DNA of 64,000 nucleotides from Rhizopus arrhizus (GCA_024220505.1 JAKZZE010000002.1:1178001-1242000); one strand, 5' to 3'. Shown: positions 44,431-58,123, counted from the first letter of the stretch. Numbers and translations are program-made. Notes: a model not told the origin generated them from the letters alone.

Positions 44431-47400
44431 ATGGCGCTTGTTGCTATGCTTAATTCCCAAGAAAATTTGAATAGAATATTCAATGACCTCAAGTCAAAGT
44501 AAACTTGTTAAACATTAGAAAAAAAAAAACTTTAAATTGACACAAAATATAAATAGAAATGAAGATAAAAGATTAAAAGCAGCTGAAGAATTGCGTGAAT
44601 CAGTAATTGTTTATCAGCTAGAAAAATGAAACAAAGCACACCTGACTTATATGTTATTTCTGTAGGCTGAAACAGCATCAAGAGAATTATCAGAAGAAAA
44701 CTTTGTGCGATTTACAAATGACATAAACAAACGATTTTTTGAATGGACACATGGTAATGACAACAACGAAAAATTAGGCGCTATTGTTGGTATAGGTAGG
44801 CACTAATAGACTTTTAAGCAAAGAGAGTGCCATAACTTTTTATTTGTAGATCGTTTAATTGGTTTGGAAGCTGAAAGTAATGCCAACCGCTTTCACAATT
44901 ATTTGCAGCACATGTTACCACATCACGACCAACAAATCATGGTTCCAGCAGCTAAAGCACTCGGACGCTTGGCTGTAAGCTCTTCAACACTTACAGCTGA
45001 CTTAGTAGACACACAAGTAGAGCATGCGCTAGAATGGTTACAAGGTGAGCGTAGTCGGCTGGCAGCGGTTCTTGTGTTAAGAGAATTGGCTGTCAATGTG
45101 CCTACTTTGATCTACGCCTATGTACCACGTATTCTCGATTTAATATGGCTCGCTTTGAGAGATCCTAGAAGTGTGATTCGTGAATATGCTGCTGATTGTC
45201 TGTCTCAATGTTTGGAAATTGTACAACAGCGAGAAACGCCACTGCGAAAAACTTGGTATTCACGTATCTGGGATGAAGTAAAGGGTGGATTGCGTATGAA
45301 TAGCATTGAGACAACACATGGTAGTTTGTTAGCTATGCGAGAACTATTGTTACACGCCGGCATGGTAAGCTCCATCTATCACTTTTACCTAAAAATGACT
45401 CAAATATATTGTACTTTAAGTTTATGACAGAAATGTATAAAGAAGTATGCGATATTACGCTTCGATTGAAAGATTCTAGAGATTCTTTGATAAGGAAGAC
45501 AGTAGTTTCCATCATACCAACACTTGCATCATATGATCCAGCTACTTTCTCTGAGCTTTACTTACACAAATCAATGAGCCATTTGTTAAACTTGCTTCGA
45601 AAAAACAATGAAAAACGAGATGGTAAATTATATAATAAATCACAAAAAAGAAGAAAAAGTTAAATGAAGTTATGTATAGCATTTACTGCTATTGGACAGG
45701 TCGCCATTCAGATGAAAAGCAATATGTGTCCTTATTTGGACGCAACTTTAATATGTATCAAAGAGGCTTTATCTGTGAAAGTGTAATATTTCTTTCTTTA
45801 AAAAAAAGCAAAACGTATTATTTGGTGCTGATAAATTTTGTTAGTCGCCAAAGAAAAGAGGTGGAAATTGCCACGTTTACCTGTATTAGTATGCTGGCAA
45901 CAGCCGTTGGTCAGCAGTTAACAAAACACCTTCATGATCTCTTGGAACTAATGTTCAACTGTGGCCTATCAGAACCATTGGTATCTGCCTTGAGTAATAT
46001 TGCAGAGCGAATAAAGCCACTGTCACCTGTCATACAAGGTAAGCTTGTGTAATAGGCAAGGAAATATGATGTGACTATTCTAAATATCTGATGCTAATCT
46101 AGAACGTTTGTTGAATGTCATATCCATCATTTTGAGTGGACAGCCTTACAAACAACCAGGCGCGCCAACCAGCCGAAACATGATTCAAACAGTCGAAAGA
46201 CCTTTACGTGAAGCCGGAGTTAACGATGGAAATGACAATGAAACGATTGTGCTTGCCCTTGCTACCTTAGGATCCTTTGATTTCTCCAATCACGTATTGA
46301 ATGAATTTGTTCGAGACTGTATTGTTAACTATTTAGATGATGATCTTCCTGAAATTAGAAAAGCAGCTGCAGTTACCTGCTGTCAATTGTTCGTTCGTGA
46401 CCCAATCTGTAATCAAACAAGTACACATGCTATTAAGGTGGTCGGTGAGGTATTAGAAAAGCTATTGACGGTTGGTATTGCAGATCCAGATCCAGATATC
46501 AGAGAAACAGTACTTTCATCACTCGATGTACGCTTTGACAGACATCTTGCACAAGCGGATAATGTTCGATCATTATTTATTGCATTGAATGATGAAGTGT
46601 TTACTATTCGTGAAATTGCTATAACTATTATCGGAAGACTTACTACATATAATCCTGCATATGTGATGCCCTCTTTACGTAAAACTTTAATTCAATTACT
46701 AATGGAACTTGAATACTCTGTTGTTAGTCGGCAAAAGGAAGAATCCGCTCGACTGGTTTCACTGCTTGTGCGAGCCGCCCAAAGGTTAACAAAACCTTAC
46801 ATCGAGCCAATTCTCAAAGTACTTTTACCGAAGGCTAGAGATCCATCAACAGGTGTTGTATCAGCTGTTTTGGGCGCATTAGGTGAGCTTGCTGCTGTTA
46901 GTGGTGAAGATATAGCGCCCCATTTAGACGAGCTTATGCCTTTAATCATGGAAACACTCCAAGATCAAAGCTCAAGTGCAAAACGTGATGCGGCGTTGAA
47001 GACACTAGGTCAACTTGCAAGTAATACTGGTTTCGTGATTGACCCTTACATCAAATACCCAGCACTTCTTAATATCCTTATCAACATTTTAAAAACTGAA
47101 CAGAGTGTTGTTATTAGACGCGAAACAGTCAAATTGATGGGTATATTGGGTGCATTAGATCCTTATAAGCATAAGGTATAGTTTTTATATTCATATAAAT
47201 ACACTGATTTAGTTACATGTTCTGTATTAGATGAACGCAATTGGTAACTCAAGCGAAGAATTAGCAGATCCAAAGCTTTCAAGCAACGATGTGACTTTGC
47301 TCATGATGGGCATTGGCCCTTCTTCTGAAGATTACTATCCACAAGTTGTTATGCATTCACTTATGAAAATTCTGAGAGATCCATCGTTAAGCCAGCACCA

Positions 47401-50400
47401 TTATTCAGTGATTGATGCCATCATGTTCATATTCAAGACACTTGGATTAAAGGTCGTCCAATTTTTACCAATCGTCATCCCAGGCTTTCTCTCCCTAATG
47501 CGTTCTTCAACATCTGGTATGTTGGAACATTATTTTCACAAGCTTGGTGATTTAGTATCCATCGTGAAACAGCATATTCGTAATTATCTGAAGGATATTT
47601 TCGAACTTATTGATGACTATTGGACGTCTGTCTCATCTATTCAAATTACAATTATATCTTTGATCGAAGCAATTGCTAAAGCCTTGGATGGTGAACTCAA
47701 AGTCTATTTGCCTCGTCTTTTACCTCACATGCTTCAGATCTTTGATAGCGATATATCTGAAAGAAGACAACCTACTCTTAGAGTATTGCATGCGTTTGTC
47801 GTTTTTGGTGCCAATATTGAAGAATATATGCATCTGGTTATCCCGGCTGTTGTTCGCTTCTTTGAAAAACCTGGTGTGCCAGCTTCTGTACGTCGACAGG
47901 CAATCACAACAATAACCGCTCTTTGTAAAAAAGTGAATATGTTTGATTATGCTTCTCGCATTATTCATCCTTTGGCTCGTGTCCTACCTGCCTTACCTGT
48001 AGAAGCAAGAAATGCTGCTATGGATCTTTTGTGCGCTCTTATCTTCCAGTTGGGTACTGATTATACTAAATTCGTTCCTGTTATCAACAAAGTTCTTGCA
48101 AGATTTCGTATCACCCACACAAATTATGAGCTATTGGTAGGAAAACTGCTGAAAGGTGAAAACCTTCCACAGGAACTAGGCAAGACGTTTGATGATAGGT
48201 AAGCTCAGTAAGGCAACTATAAATAGGTATGATTTGGTTGATTCTTTTTTCCAGGGATATCAAGGGCGATGAAACTCCTTCAGCTGATCTTAGCGCTGCC
48301 AAAAAGCAACCAGTTAACCAACAACACCTGAAAAAGGCGTGGGAAGCCTCACAACGATCTACAAAAGAAGATTGGATGGAGTGGATTAGAAGATTTAGTG
48401 TTGAGTTATTAAAGCAATCTCCCTCGCATGCTCTTCGAGCCTGTGCCTTCTTGGCTTCAGTTTATACACCACTTGCTCGTGAACTTTTCAATGCTGCTTT
48501 TGTATCCTGTTGGAATGAGCTCTACGATCAATATGTTGATGAACTTGTTAGATCTTTGGAAGTAGCACTCAAAGCCCCAAATATACCACCTGAGATTATC
48601 CAAATTCTTTTGCATCTGGCTGAATTCATGGAACATGACAACAAGATGTTGCCTATTGATATTCGTACACTGGCTGTCTACGCTCAAAAATGTCACGCTT
48701 ATGCCAAAGCACTTCACTATAAAGAGACAGAATTCCACATTGAACAGTCATTCGAAGCGGTCGAAATGCTCATGTCTATCAACAACTTACTTCAGCAACC
48801 TGATGCAGCTATGGGTATTTTGACATTTGCTCAAGACTCCTTAGGATTGGAAAATAAGGTCTCATGGTTTGAAAAATTACACAGATATCAAGATGCGTTG
48901 GAAGCCTACGACAAGCAACAACTCGAAAATCCAAACTCAGTGGAGATTACGCTAGGACGAATGAGATGTTTGCATGCCCTTGGTGAATGGGATCAATTAT
49001 CCATGCTGGCTCAAGAAAAATGGATACATGCTCCTATTGAAAATCGTAAGAGTATGGCACCATTTGCTGCTGCTGCTGCTTGGGGCTTAGGACAATGGGA
49101 ACTAATGGAAGAGTATATTGCTTTGTTAAAGACTGAGAGTCCAGATCGTACCTTCTTCCGAGCCATCTTGGCTATGCATCGTAACCGTTACGCAGAAGCA
49201 GAAACATTCATCAATAAGACTCGAGATCTTTTAGATACAGAATTAACTGCCCTTTTGGGAGAAAGTTATAACCGTGCATATGCAACTGTCGTACGCGTTC
49301 AAATGCTAGCTGAACTCGAAGAGATGGTTATTTACAAACAATCAGCAAATGATGTTGAGAAGCAAAGTGCTATTCGTCGTACATGGATGAGGCGTTTAGA
49401 AGGTTGTGAACGTAATGTGGAAGTATGGCAGCGTATCCTGCGCGTTCGAACGATGGTCATTTCACCTCAAGAAGATATTGAAATGTGGATTAAATTTGCT
49501 AACCTTTGCCGTAAGAGCGGCCGTTTCTCTTTATCTGAAAAGACCTTGAGAAGCTTGATGGAAACAGATAACGATGGTTCTGGAACTCCTCACCCAAAGA
49601 TTGTCTATGCACAACTGAAGCACATGTGGGATTCTGCATCCATTACTCCTCCCGAAAAAGGAGCTGCTATCCGTAGCAGAGCGCTCAGCATTTTGCGAGA
49701 CTTTACTGCGCAGAAAACTCAAGACTTAGGCTTAAACCCTGATGAAATGGCAGTGAGTATGCCTATTGACTCCACTCGTATTACTGAAGATGTCGCTGAG
49801 TACACTAGATTATTGAGCCGATGCTACTTGCGTCAAGGTGAATGGCAGCGTGCATTGTCCTATGAATTAACTGAAGAAACAATCCCGGAAATTCTTTGCT
49901 CCTTTTTGCTTGCTACTCGCTTCGATCAAAACTGGTACAAGGCTTGGCACTCTTGGGCGTTGGCTAATTTTGAAATCATTGATTATCATGAACGATTGCA
50001 CCCAGATCAACTGCCACCCCAAATCTTCAATCACCACATTGTACCAGCAGTCCAAGGGTTTTTCAGATCTATTGCTTTATCCAAAGAAAACTCTCTTCAA
50101 GACACATTGCGTTTGTTGACTTTGTGGTTCAAATATGGTTATCATACCGAAGTTAGTGCTGCTATTAGTGAAGGATTTGGTACAATTAGTATTGACGTGT
50201 GGCTACAAGTCATTCCTCAACTGATCGCCCGTATTCATGCACCAAATGCAACTGTTCGTTTGCTTATCCATCAGCTTCTTACTGATATTGGTCGTGAACA
50301 TCCTCAAGCATTAGTTTATTCCCTTACGGTTGCTTCCAAGTCTCAAAGCGTGCCACGTCGAAGAGCCACCTTTGTCATCATGGATCGTATGAGAATTCAC

Positions 50401-52260
50401 AGTGCTATACTGGTAGAACAAGCCCTGATGGTCAGTCAAGAGCTTATTCGTGTTGCTATTCTTTGGCATGAAATGTGGCATGAGGGACTTGAAGAGGCCT
50501 CTCGTCTCTATTTTGGTGATCGTAATGTAGAAGCTATGTTTGCCACTTTGGAGCCTTTGCATCAAATGCTGGATCGCGGACCTGAGACTCTTCGTGAAGA
50601 ATCCTTTGTACAAGCATTTGGACGTGATCTTCAAGAAGCACAGGAATGGTGCCATCGATACAGAGAAACTCGGGATTTGAACAATTTAAACCAAGCTTGG
50701 GAATTATATTACCAAGTTTTTAGACGTATTGTTCGACAATTGCCTCAATTAACCAGCTTGGAACTTCAATATATCTCTCCTCAATTACTAGATGCTCGCG
50801 ATCTAGAATTATGTGTGCCTGGTTACTACCGCAGTGGTGAACCTATTGTGCGCATTGCTCGATTTAACCCTAGTCTTAGCGTTATTGCTTCTAAGCAGCG
50901 TCCAAGAAAATTGACTATTATTGGTAGCGATGGAAAGGACTATATCTATTTGCTGAAGGGTCATGAAGATCTTCGCCAGGACGAGCGTGTTATGCAACTG
51001 TTTGGACTTGTAAATACGTTGCTAACTAATGACGCAGAAACCTTCAAGCGCCATCTCAACATTCAACGTTTCCCAGCAATTCCACTTTCTCCTAATTCTG
51101 GTTTAATTGGTTGGGTCAATGATACAGATACTTTACATACCCTTATTCGCGATTACAGAGATAGCAGAAAGATCTTGCTGAATCTTGAACACCGCCTCAT
51201 GTTACAGGTAAATATAAAAAAAAAGTTCTCCCTCCTGTTTTGTATAAAATATAACGATTATTATTTTTTTAGATGGCACCTGGTTACGACAATTTAACCG
51301 TCATACAAAAAGTTGAAGTCTTACAATACGCATTTGAAAAGACTAGTGGACAGGATCTGTATAACGTTCTTTGGCTCAAAAGTCGTAATTCTGAAGCATG
51401 GTTAGACAGACGTACTAACTACACACGATCTTTGGCTGTTATGTCAATGGTTGGTTATATTCTTGGTTTGGGTGATCGACATCCATCTAATCTTATGCTT
51501 CATCGCATTACTGGTAAAGTTGTTCATATTGACTTCGGTGACTGTTTCGAAGTTGCCATGCACCGTGAAAGATTCCCTGAGAAGATTCCCTTCCGTTTAA
51601 CGCGTATGCTGGTGAAGGCCATGGAAGTAAGTGGTATTGAGGGTAACTTCCGAACGACTTGTGAGCATGTGATGCGTGTGTTACGTGACAACAAGGAAAG
51701 CTTAATGGCTGTGTTGGAAGCCTTTGTGTATGATCCTTTGATTAACTGGAGACTGCTAAACACACAACCTCAAAGTCCTAGTCAAAGTAAGAGAGTTACT
51801 CAAAAACTTACCAGTATGACTAACTTAAATTGTAGTTGATCGTATGCGGGGTATGGAAAGTATGGTTCATGAAGATGGACCTGACGACGGACATAGAAAT
51901 TTCTCTGTAAGCCGTAGATTAAATCGTATTGAAGTTGAAGCCGTGGCAAATGGTAAAAAAAAGAAAAAGAAATAAGAGAAAATTGTTTTTATATTAATTC
52001 CTTTAATTTAGAAAATACTCAAGGGCCTGAATTGTTGAATTCCCGTGCAGTCGCAGTAGTTAACCGCGTATCAAACAAATTGACAGGTCGTGATTTTAAC
52101 CCTCGTGTTACTTTGGATGTGCCTACCCAAGTAGATCGATTGATCTTACAAGCCACTTCATTAGAGAATTTATGTCAATGTTATGTTGGATGGTAAGTTT
52201 TTCAAGTTATTTTATGATCAAAATTAACTTTCATATGTGTGTAGGTGTGCATTCTGGTAA
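44431..52260 (+). CDS. TOR1: Target of rapamycin (TOR) serine/threonine kinase
   Basis: Central growth-controlling PI3K-related kinase. Fourteen exons (44431-44498, 44557-44602, 44666-44795, 44850-45364, 45421-45622, 45680-45782, 45845-46038, 46103-47175, 47231-48198, 48255-51207, 51273-51786, 51836-51952, 52012-52192, 52245-52260) sum to 7080 nt, 2359 residues, close to the family length. HEAT repeats fill about the first 1100 residues; the FAT domain follows. The FRB domain (near residue 1835) is [17 protein letters not shown] and later [13 protein letters not shown]; the Ser and Trp that contact FKBP12-rapamycin in known TORs are kept. Kinase motifs are [33 protein letters not shown] and HIDFGDCFE. 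The FATC end is [14 protein letters not shown]. The last exon is only 16 nt. No break is seen. Confidence 0.96.
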
Positions 52261-53889
52261 TTTGCTCTACGTTTTATGTTGTTTAATAAAAGTAGGGATA
52301 TTTTTTATTTTCCTTATTTAATAAAAGCTCTTTTAACCGTTGTTATATATCAAAAAAAAAACACGTCTCATTTTTAAAATATTACTAAAAAGCAAAACGA
52401 ATGAAGACTAACTCAACCTATTGTAAAACGCTACTAAAAATAGAAGCCATTGCTTAACATGCTAATCAGAAAGCTATGACAATTTCTTAACCAGTTTTAT
52501 TCAAATTATTCTCTTATAAAATCAACATAAACTGACTTTGTTCATATAATAAAAAGATTATGTAAGGACAATTTTGAAGAGACCTTATTCCTTTTGAAAC
52601 CTTGTTAAGTGTCATACATCTTTGCATTTTAATATATTCACTTTTTATCTCTTGATGAACGACTAAGAAGTGTAAGCTATGAGCGATTCACTGTATTCTT
52701 AATATAGCATATAAAAAGTTCGAAATAATGATACAAGACATTATAAATTTTTTCATTTTCAAATTTCAAGAGAACATATAAAACAAAATATTTATTAAAA
52801 ATATCCTACAGGATTTGTATTTCAGATCATATTAAAGTTATTTGAATGAGTTGCGGATTTTCAGAAAGTTAGTAAAGGAAGCAGGAAAATTACTTATTGA
52901 ATTTGCACTGAGAGGTATCAATAAAAGGCAGGGCTTCAAGAAACAAATGCTATTAGAGCTTTTATTAAATATAAGCCTGATGAATTGAAAAGAAATGTAA
53001 ATCACTGTCTCCTAGGGACAGTGCTTCTGGCTTTATAGACGTAGCCATAACATTATAGTGTGAGATTTTATTTTTATGTATACAATGGAGTGTAGCAACA
53101 GATGGTCTAAACAACTCAGAAAATCTTCATAAATTGCACTATCCGTGTAATCCTTTTACAAAAATATATCAACTGCATCTTTAATTACTAATTCGCAGCA
53201 GGATACTTACAGGTCTAGTCAAAGTAATGAATATTATAATATTATAAAAAGATACTGAATGCAGTACTTCCAACGCCAATTTATAGGGTTCTAAAATGAA
53301 TTATAATTTTTGCCCTGCTCAATCTTTATTGAATATTATAAATGTTTTTTAATATCCTTAAATAATTTGCTCGATAAACTCCCATTAATATAAAAATAAA
53401 AAATCTTTTTGAAAACAAATCTATCTTTGTATGGTGAATCTTCAAATTGTGCAGGATCAAGTCGCAAGATCCATAAATTGACGTATCATCACAAAAGTTT
53501 ATTCAAAATCAGGAACACTGTTATCTGCTGAACAAAAAAAAAAATCTAGCTGAATCGGACATTTATAAGCCACTATTCTCCGAGAGGAAGGAAAGCAAAA
53601 CAGATTGATGAAGGGAGAGCAGTAAAAGACAAATGAAGAGTAGCAAATTATAATCTTCCTCTTTTCTCCCCTTCACATAAAGCATCTGGTATGTTTGAAG
53701 ACTATGATATTTGACTGCATCAAAACGTGTCATTGAGAAATGGATGGATGATGGATGGATAAAAAAAAAGCTATTATTTTTTTATATGGGAAATGATGAC
53801 ACAGATTGAAAGCAGCTTGAAATATTTTTAAATGCGTAACGAGTTAACAGGGAATGCTAATATCGAATTTAGGGATTTATTAATTAGCA
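52261..53889. other. Intergenic between TOR and uL6
   Basis: 1.6 kb, strongly AT-rich with no open frame worth noting. Near 53735-53760 the short direct repeat ATGGATGG occurs. No RNA gene was recognised. The last bases before the uL6 ATG carry no obvious TATA box. Confidence 0.5.
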
Positions 53890-54450
53890 ATGAAGGACAT
53901 TTACAAGCAAGACGAACTCGAGATTCCCGAAGGTGTCAAGGTTAACATCAAGTCCCGTCAAATCACCGTTGAAGGTCCTCGCGGTGTTCTCACCAAGAAC
54001 TTGCGCCACTTGGCTATTGAAATTACTGTTGTTGGCAAGAAGATCCGCTTCGTTGTTCACCACGGTCTCCGTAAGCACGTTGCCTGTATCCGTACCGTCC
54101 GCTCTTTGATTAACAACATGATTGTTGGTGTCACCAAGGGTTTCCAATACAAGATGCGTTACGTATATGCTCACTTTCCCATCAACGTTATTATCAATGA
54201 TCAAGGAAACGCCGTCGAAATCCGTAACTTCTTGGGTCAAAAGGTTGTTTTCAACGTCACCATGCGTGAAGGTGTTAAGGTTGAAGCCTCTAAGGCTCAA
54301 AAGGATGAACTTCTCTTGACTGGTAACTCCTTGGAAGCCGTTTCTCAATCTGCTGCTGATATTCAACAATCTTGTCTTGTCAAGAACAAGGATATCCGTA
54401 AGTTCTTGGATGGTATCTATGTCTCTGAACGTAATGTTTTGGAAGCTTAA
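53890..54450 (+). CDS. RPL9: 60S ribosomal protein uL6 (L9 in yeast)
   Basis: Intronless 186-residue gene with the G+C-rich, regular codon use of a highly expressed gene. The sequence has the two-domain uL6 pattern: [61 protein letters not shown] and the C-terminal [22 protein letters not shown]. The long minus-strand ORF (53884-54459) is its antisense shadow. Confidence 0.95.
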   Translation: MKDIYKQDELEIPEGVKVNIKSRQITVEGPRGVLTKNLRHLAIEITVVGKKIRFVVHHGLRKHVACIRTVRSLINNMIVGVTKGFQYKMRYVYAHFPINVIINDQGNAVEIRNFLGQKVVFNVTMREGVKVEASKAQKDELLLTGNSLEAVSQSAADIQQSCLVKNKDIRKFLDGIYVSERNVLEA

Positions 54451-54480
54451 ATTGTTCATTGAATAAAAGGAAAAAGAAAA

Positions 54481-54516
54481 TACTCACTGTTTCTTTAATG
54501 AAACAGAAACAGAGTA
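54481..54516. repeat. Short hairpin in the uL6 3' region
   Basis: TACTC-AC-TGTTTC at 54481-54493 can pair with GAAACAGAGTA at 54506-54516, an 11-bp stem with a 2-base bulge, 30 bases after the uL6 stop. It may act in 3' end formation or stability; no direct evidence. Confidence 0.4.
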
Positions 54517-54631
54517 TTTCCTTATTTTGGAAAAAAGAAATAGTTGAAAAAGGATAAGCTTCGTTTTTTCGTTGTGTCTTATTTAAACCTCTTTATTTCT
54601 CGCTTTTTATTTCCTTTCTTTCATATCCAGA

Positions 54632-55669
54632 ATGGTCAAATTGAGCTCGCTATTTCATCATGAATCTCAACACGGAAAACAAAATGGTAATCGCCGATAT
54701 TCATTTGGAACTGCAAGTTTCAAGAGTAGTAGTTCAGCTACATCCAGCACAAGTAGACCAAGCACGCCAAGCTTGAAGACATACGGACAATGTTTTAAAA
54801 GGCTCTGCAAAGGACCCACCGCTGCCGTTTTCATTTGCAAGAGTAAGAAGGTTCCGCACAGCTCACAGTTTCCTACATTTTATGCAGTCAAGCAGTTTTG
54901 TAAACGAAGCAAGGCAGAGACCGAAAAGTGCTATATGAAGAGAATCACCAGCGAGTACTGTATCTCTTCTAGCTTCCAACATCGAAATGTCGTGCAAACC
55001 ATTGATCTGGTTCTGGATAGTCAATCACGCTATTGCACCGTCATGGAATATTGCACTGGTGGCGATTTATTCTCTGCTATCACATCTGGCCATATGACTG
55101 ATATGGAAAGAGCATGTTCCTTTAAGCAAATTATGAATGGCATTGCCTATCTTCATTCTCTAGGTGTGGCTCACCGCGACATCAAACCTGAGAACATTCT
55201 ACTCACTTCTGATGGCACTTTAAAGATAGCTGATTTTGGCGTTTCTCATGTTTTCCGTTGTGCTTTGGAAAGAATCTGTCATCCATCTCAGGGATTAGTC
55301 GGTACCGAAGCTTATATTGCGCCAGAAGTATTTGAAATTGGTCAGAGCTATTGGGGTTCACAGGCTGATATTTGGTCTGCTGGTATTTTGCTCCAAACGC
55401 TTTGGAAAGGTGGACATGCTTGGCTTCGTGCAGATAAAGATTCTGATCGCAACTTTGGAGGATTTTTACGTCACCATCCCGGAGGAACTTATTTGCATTT
55501 CAACAACTTTCCTGCACCCATGCGCGACTTGCTCTACAAAATGTTGAATCCAGATCCATATCAAAGACCTACAGCTCAGCAAATTCTTAAAGAGCATTGG
55601 ATAATATCAATTGAGATATGCAAAGATGGATTTGACCCCAACCACAAATGGCACCATCACCTAAAATAA
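54632..55669 (+). CDS. Ser/Thr protein kinase, fungal HAL/NPR family
   Basis: Single-exon 345-residue kinase. A Ser-rich N-terminus (about 1-50) precedes the kinase domain. Visible residues: the Lys of FYAVKQFCKRS, the hinge MEYCTGGDLFSAI, the catalytic loop AHRDIKPENILL, the Mg loop IADFGVSHVF, VGTEAYIAPE, and ADIWSAGILLQTLWKGGHAW. This layout, with the Ser-rich head and YCTGGDL hinge, matches the Hal4/Hal5/Npr1 group that controls nutrient and ion transporters in yeast. All catalytic residues are present. The exact paralogue cannot be told from sequence alone. Confidence 0.88.
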   Translation: MVKLSSLFHHESQHGKQNGNRRYSFGTASFKSSSSATSSTSRPSTPSLKTYGQCFKRLCKGPTAAVFICKSKKVPHSSQFPTFYAVKQFCKRSKAETEKCYMKRITSEYCISSSFQHRNVVQTIDLVLDSQSRYCTVMEYCTGGDLFSAITSGHMTDMERACSFKQIMNGIAYLHSLGVAHRDIKPENILLTSDGTLKIADFGVSHVFRCALERICHPSQGLVGTEAYIAPEVFEIGQSYWGSQADIWSAGILLQTLWKGGHAWLRADKDSDRNFGGFLRHHPGGTYLHFNNFPAPMRDLLYKMLNPDPYQRPTAQQILKEHWIISIEICKDGFDPNHKWHHHLK

Positions 55670-55904
55670 CAATAATCACAGTCATCACGCCCACAACACA
55701 GCACACAATAAAGTCGATGCACTTTTCCTCTTCTTTTTTTTTTCAAATGAGACGTTTTAATTATATCATCTGAGAACTATTTGCACCCAGCATCCAGCTA
55801 TGCAACCTCTCTCAATCACACACTGATACAGCATTAGCCGACAAAAAAGAGACAGAAACAATATAGTTGATTGGATCAAAGAGTATTGCAAAATAAACTA
55901 TTTA

Positions 55905-57804
55905 TTAAATGCCTAAATAGCTATATTCTCCCAAATGCTCCGGTGATTTATAATCATTATCTGCATAATAAGGGAAAGGCGTCGCTGTTCTAACTGCTTC
56001 AAATGTATGGTCTAATGTATGATGGTCTATTGATAACGTAAATTAAGAATCCACTCAAATATCTCTTTTTTTTTTTTTTATTATTATTTACCATTTGTAA
56101 ATGTTCCCTTTTCCATACAATTCCCACATAAATCAACTTCTTCACTTATATCACATACTGTACATCTATATAATACGCCTACAATAGGTTCTGTTCCACA
56201 TCCATCACACTAACAAAATTAGATTAAATATTGAATTATTTGTGCCTCATGTACATTGATACTTACTGCAAACCCTTCATGTATCACTAAATCGCTTGAA
56301 CTCGCTTCATTATTATTCTAAATAAATATAAGTATTTTTTTTTGTTTTGTTTTCATAGCAACTTACTTTGCTTATCATCGATTGTCTCATCATTTCATTT
56401 ACACGCGAATCCTCTTCTTCATCTGACATAAAGGCTGACGGCGGCCCAACTGAAGTAGCATAATGTGCACCTGATATTCTTGATGTGGTAATACCACCAG
56501 ATATCACACTATTATACCCTGCACCTGAAGTCCTTAGTGATGCAGGTGGCTTGACTACACGTCCAGGAGAGGATTTTGCTTTTGGTTTGGCACGATAATT
56601 GCCTTTTTCCTTTGGCATATAAGAAGGCTAAAGAGATCACAATTGAGATAGACTATAGAGTACATATAAATATTCTTACTGGAATAGTGATCCGACCAGG
56701 AACAGGTAAGCCCAATTTAGCCAATTTAATAAAATACTTTTGAACACGGCTTGCTACTTGTCTTGGTGTTCTTGTACCTAACGCTTTGGATATCTTGTTA
56801 AATCGCTGTGCTTGAACAGGCTCATCAGGATAAATGTCCAGTAATTCTTGTAATCGTTGCTATTGTTTAAATGATCATGAGTAAGGAAAAATGAAAGCAA
56901 TTCATTGCTTACTTACTTGCTCCTCATCTGTCCAGGGTTGTTTAAATGTAGGTGTTTTATCATCCATACTATCTATTGACAATTCATCTGGTGTACGAGG
57001 CTCAATGGACTGCAGTCTGGGCTTAACATCAGGTTGTATTTCAACACCTGGCTGCATGATGGATGTCCTCCTTCCTTTGCCTTTACCAGAAAGCGAAGAT
57101 TGTGGTGTTGTCTTCACTGCCAAATCTTCTGCTCCTCCTCCTCCTCCTTCTTCATTCTCATCTTCCGAAAAGTCAGATACTGAGGTAGCGCGAGATGGTA
57201 TTTGATGCATGGCTTGAGTTGCTTTGATGAGCTCTTGTTGAAGATATTGTGTTGTATGGTTTGTGTGAGATGGATTATGAAGATCAATAGAAGTATCTAA
57301 GATGTTCTAAAGAAACGATGAATAATTGATAAATGTATGTAGTTGTTGCTATATACTTTGTAAGTTGATCTGTTGATTAAGTGTTGTGCAAATGATTGAG
57401 CAGAAGCAATGCGCGACTCTGGTATATATTTGTATTTACTCCATTCAACGTCTGGTGTTGCAATGACTTTTTGAAGTTTAGGTACTTTGGTTCTTGACTT
57501 TATTGTATAATGTTACTATACTGATTTTTTTGCATTTAAAAGTTTACCTTTTTCAAACTTTTTATAAATTCAAATGGTTCGGTCAATGCTTCATTCTTTA
57601 AGGTTTCAAGAACTTTTAGATCATTCGTTGCTTTCGAAAGTTGTTGTTTTAATACATGAATTGCTTTCAAAACCAATTGGCAACTGTAAATAATGAAACT
57701 GTCAATAAACATATTTCGTATGTTTTTCTTATTATTATTTACTCTTCGTTGCTTTCAATCGACTCCTTTTCGAGCTGTACTTCTTTAGGTGTTGTATCTG
57801 GCAT
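55905..57804 (-). CDS. ZZZ3-like protein with SANT and ZZ zinc finger
   Basis: Nine minus-strand exons: 57804-57743, 57683-57548, 57497-57357, 57306-56917, 56859-56680, 56627-56367, 56317-56267, 56209-56092 and 56026-55905; 1461 nt, 486 residues, all phases close. The N-terminus is helical ([17 protein letters not shown]), then an acidic/Gly-rich linker. A SANT/Myb domain begins [15 protein letters not shown] and continues [20 protein letters not shown], then [21 protein letters not shown] finger follows at the C-terminus: [31 protein letters not shown]. The SANT block with [15 protein letters not shown] is the hallmark of ZZZ3, a subunit of the animal ATAC histone acetyltransferase complex. 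ADA2 is excluded because its ZZ is N-terminal. The role in fungi is inferred. Confidence 0.85.
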
Positions 57805-58123
57805 TGTATAAAAAAATTTATGAAAAGAATGTCAAAAAGCATCGTTTTAATCCCAGCCATTCTTTCCTGCCGCTGTGCTTACATAATATGAGGCTTGATT
57901 TACTTTTCTGTATTTGTATTGTTTATCACAAAGATCAGTAATAGTGAAGAGGCTGCTCTTATAGATAGGAAATGGTTCTATATTAATTCTATCACTCTTT
58001 CATTAAAAAGAAAAAGAAAAAGAAAACTGGACTGTGTGCGTGGCTGAACGGAACGTGAAACCTGGAAAAGGTACACACAGGCTTTTTTTTTGTTTTTTGT
58101 TTTTTCTTTTTTGAAACAAAAAT
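57805..58123. other. Divergent promoter ZZZ3-like / AP-3 mu
   Basis: 319 bases between divergent start codons. It contains a G-poor T tract (58083-58111) just before the AP-3 mu start and a short GC-containing centre (58030-58070). No TATA box is evident on either side. Confidence 0.5.

Noticed and set aside
53884..54459. 191-codon minus-strand ORF opposite uL6
   Set aside because: Antisense shadow of a ribosomal protein gene with strong codon bias.
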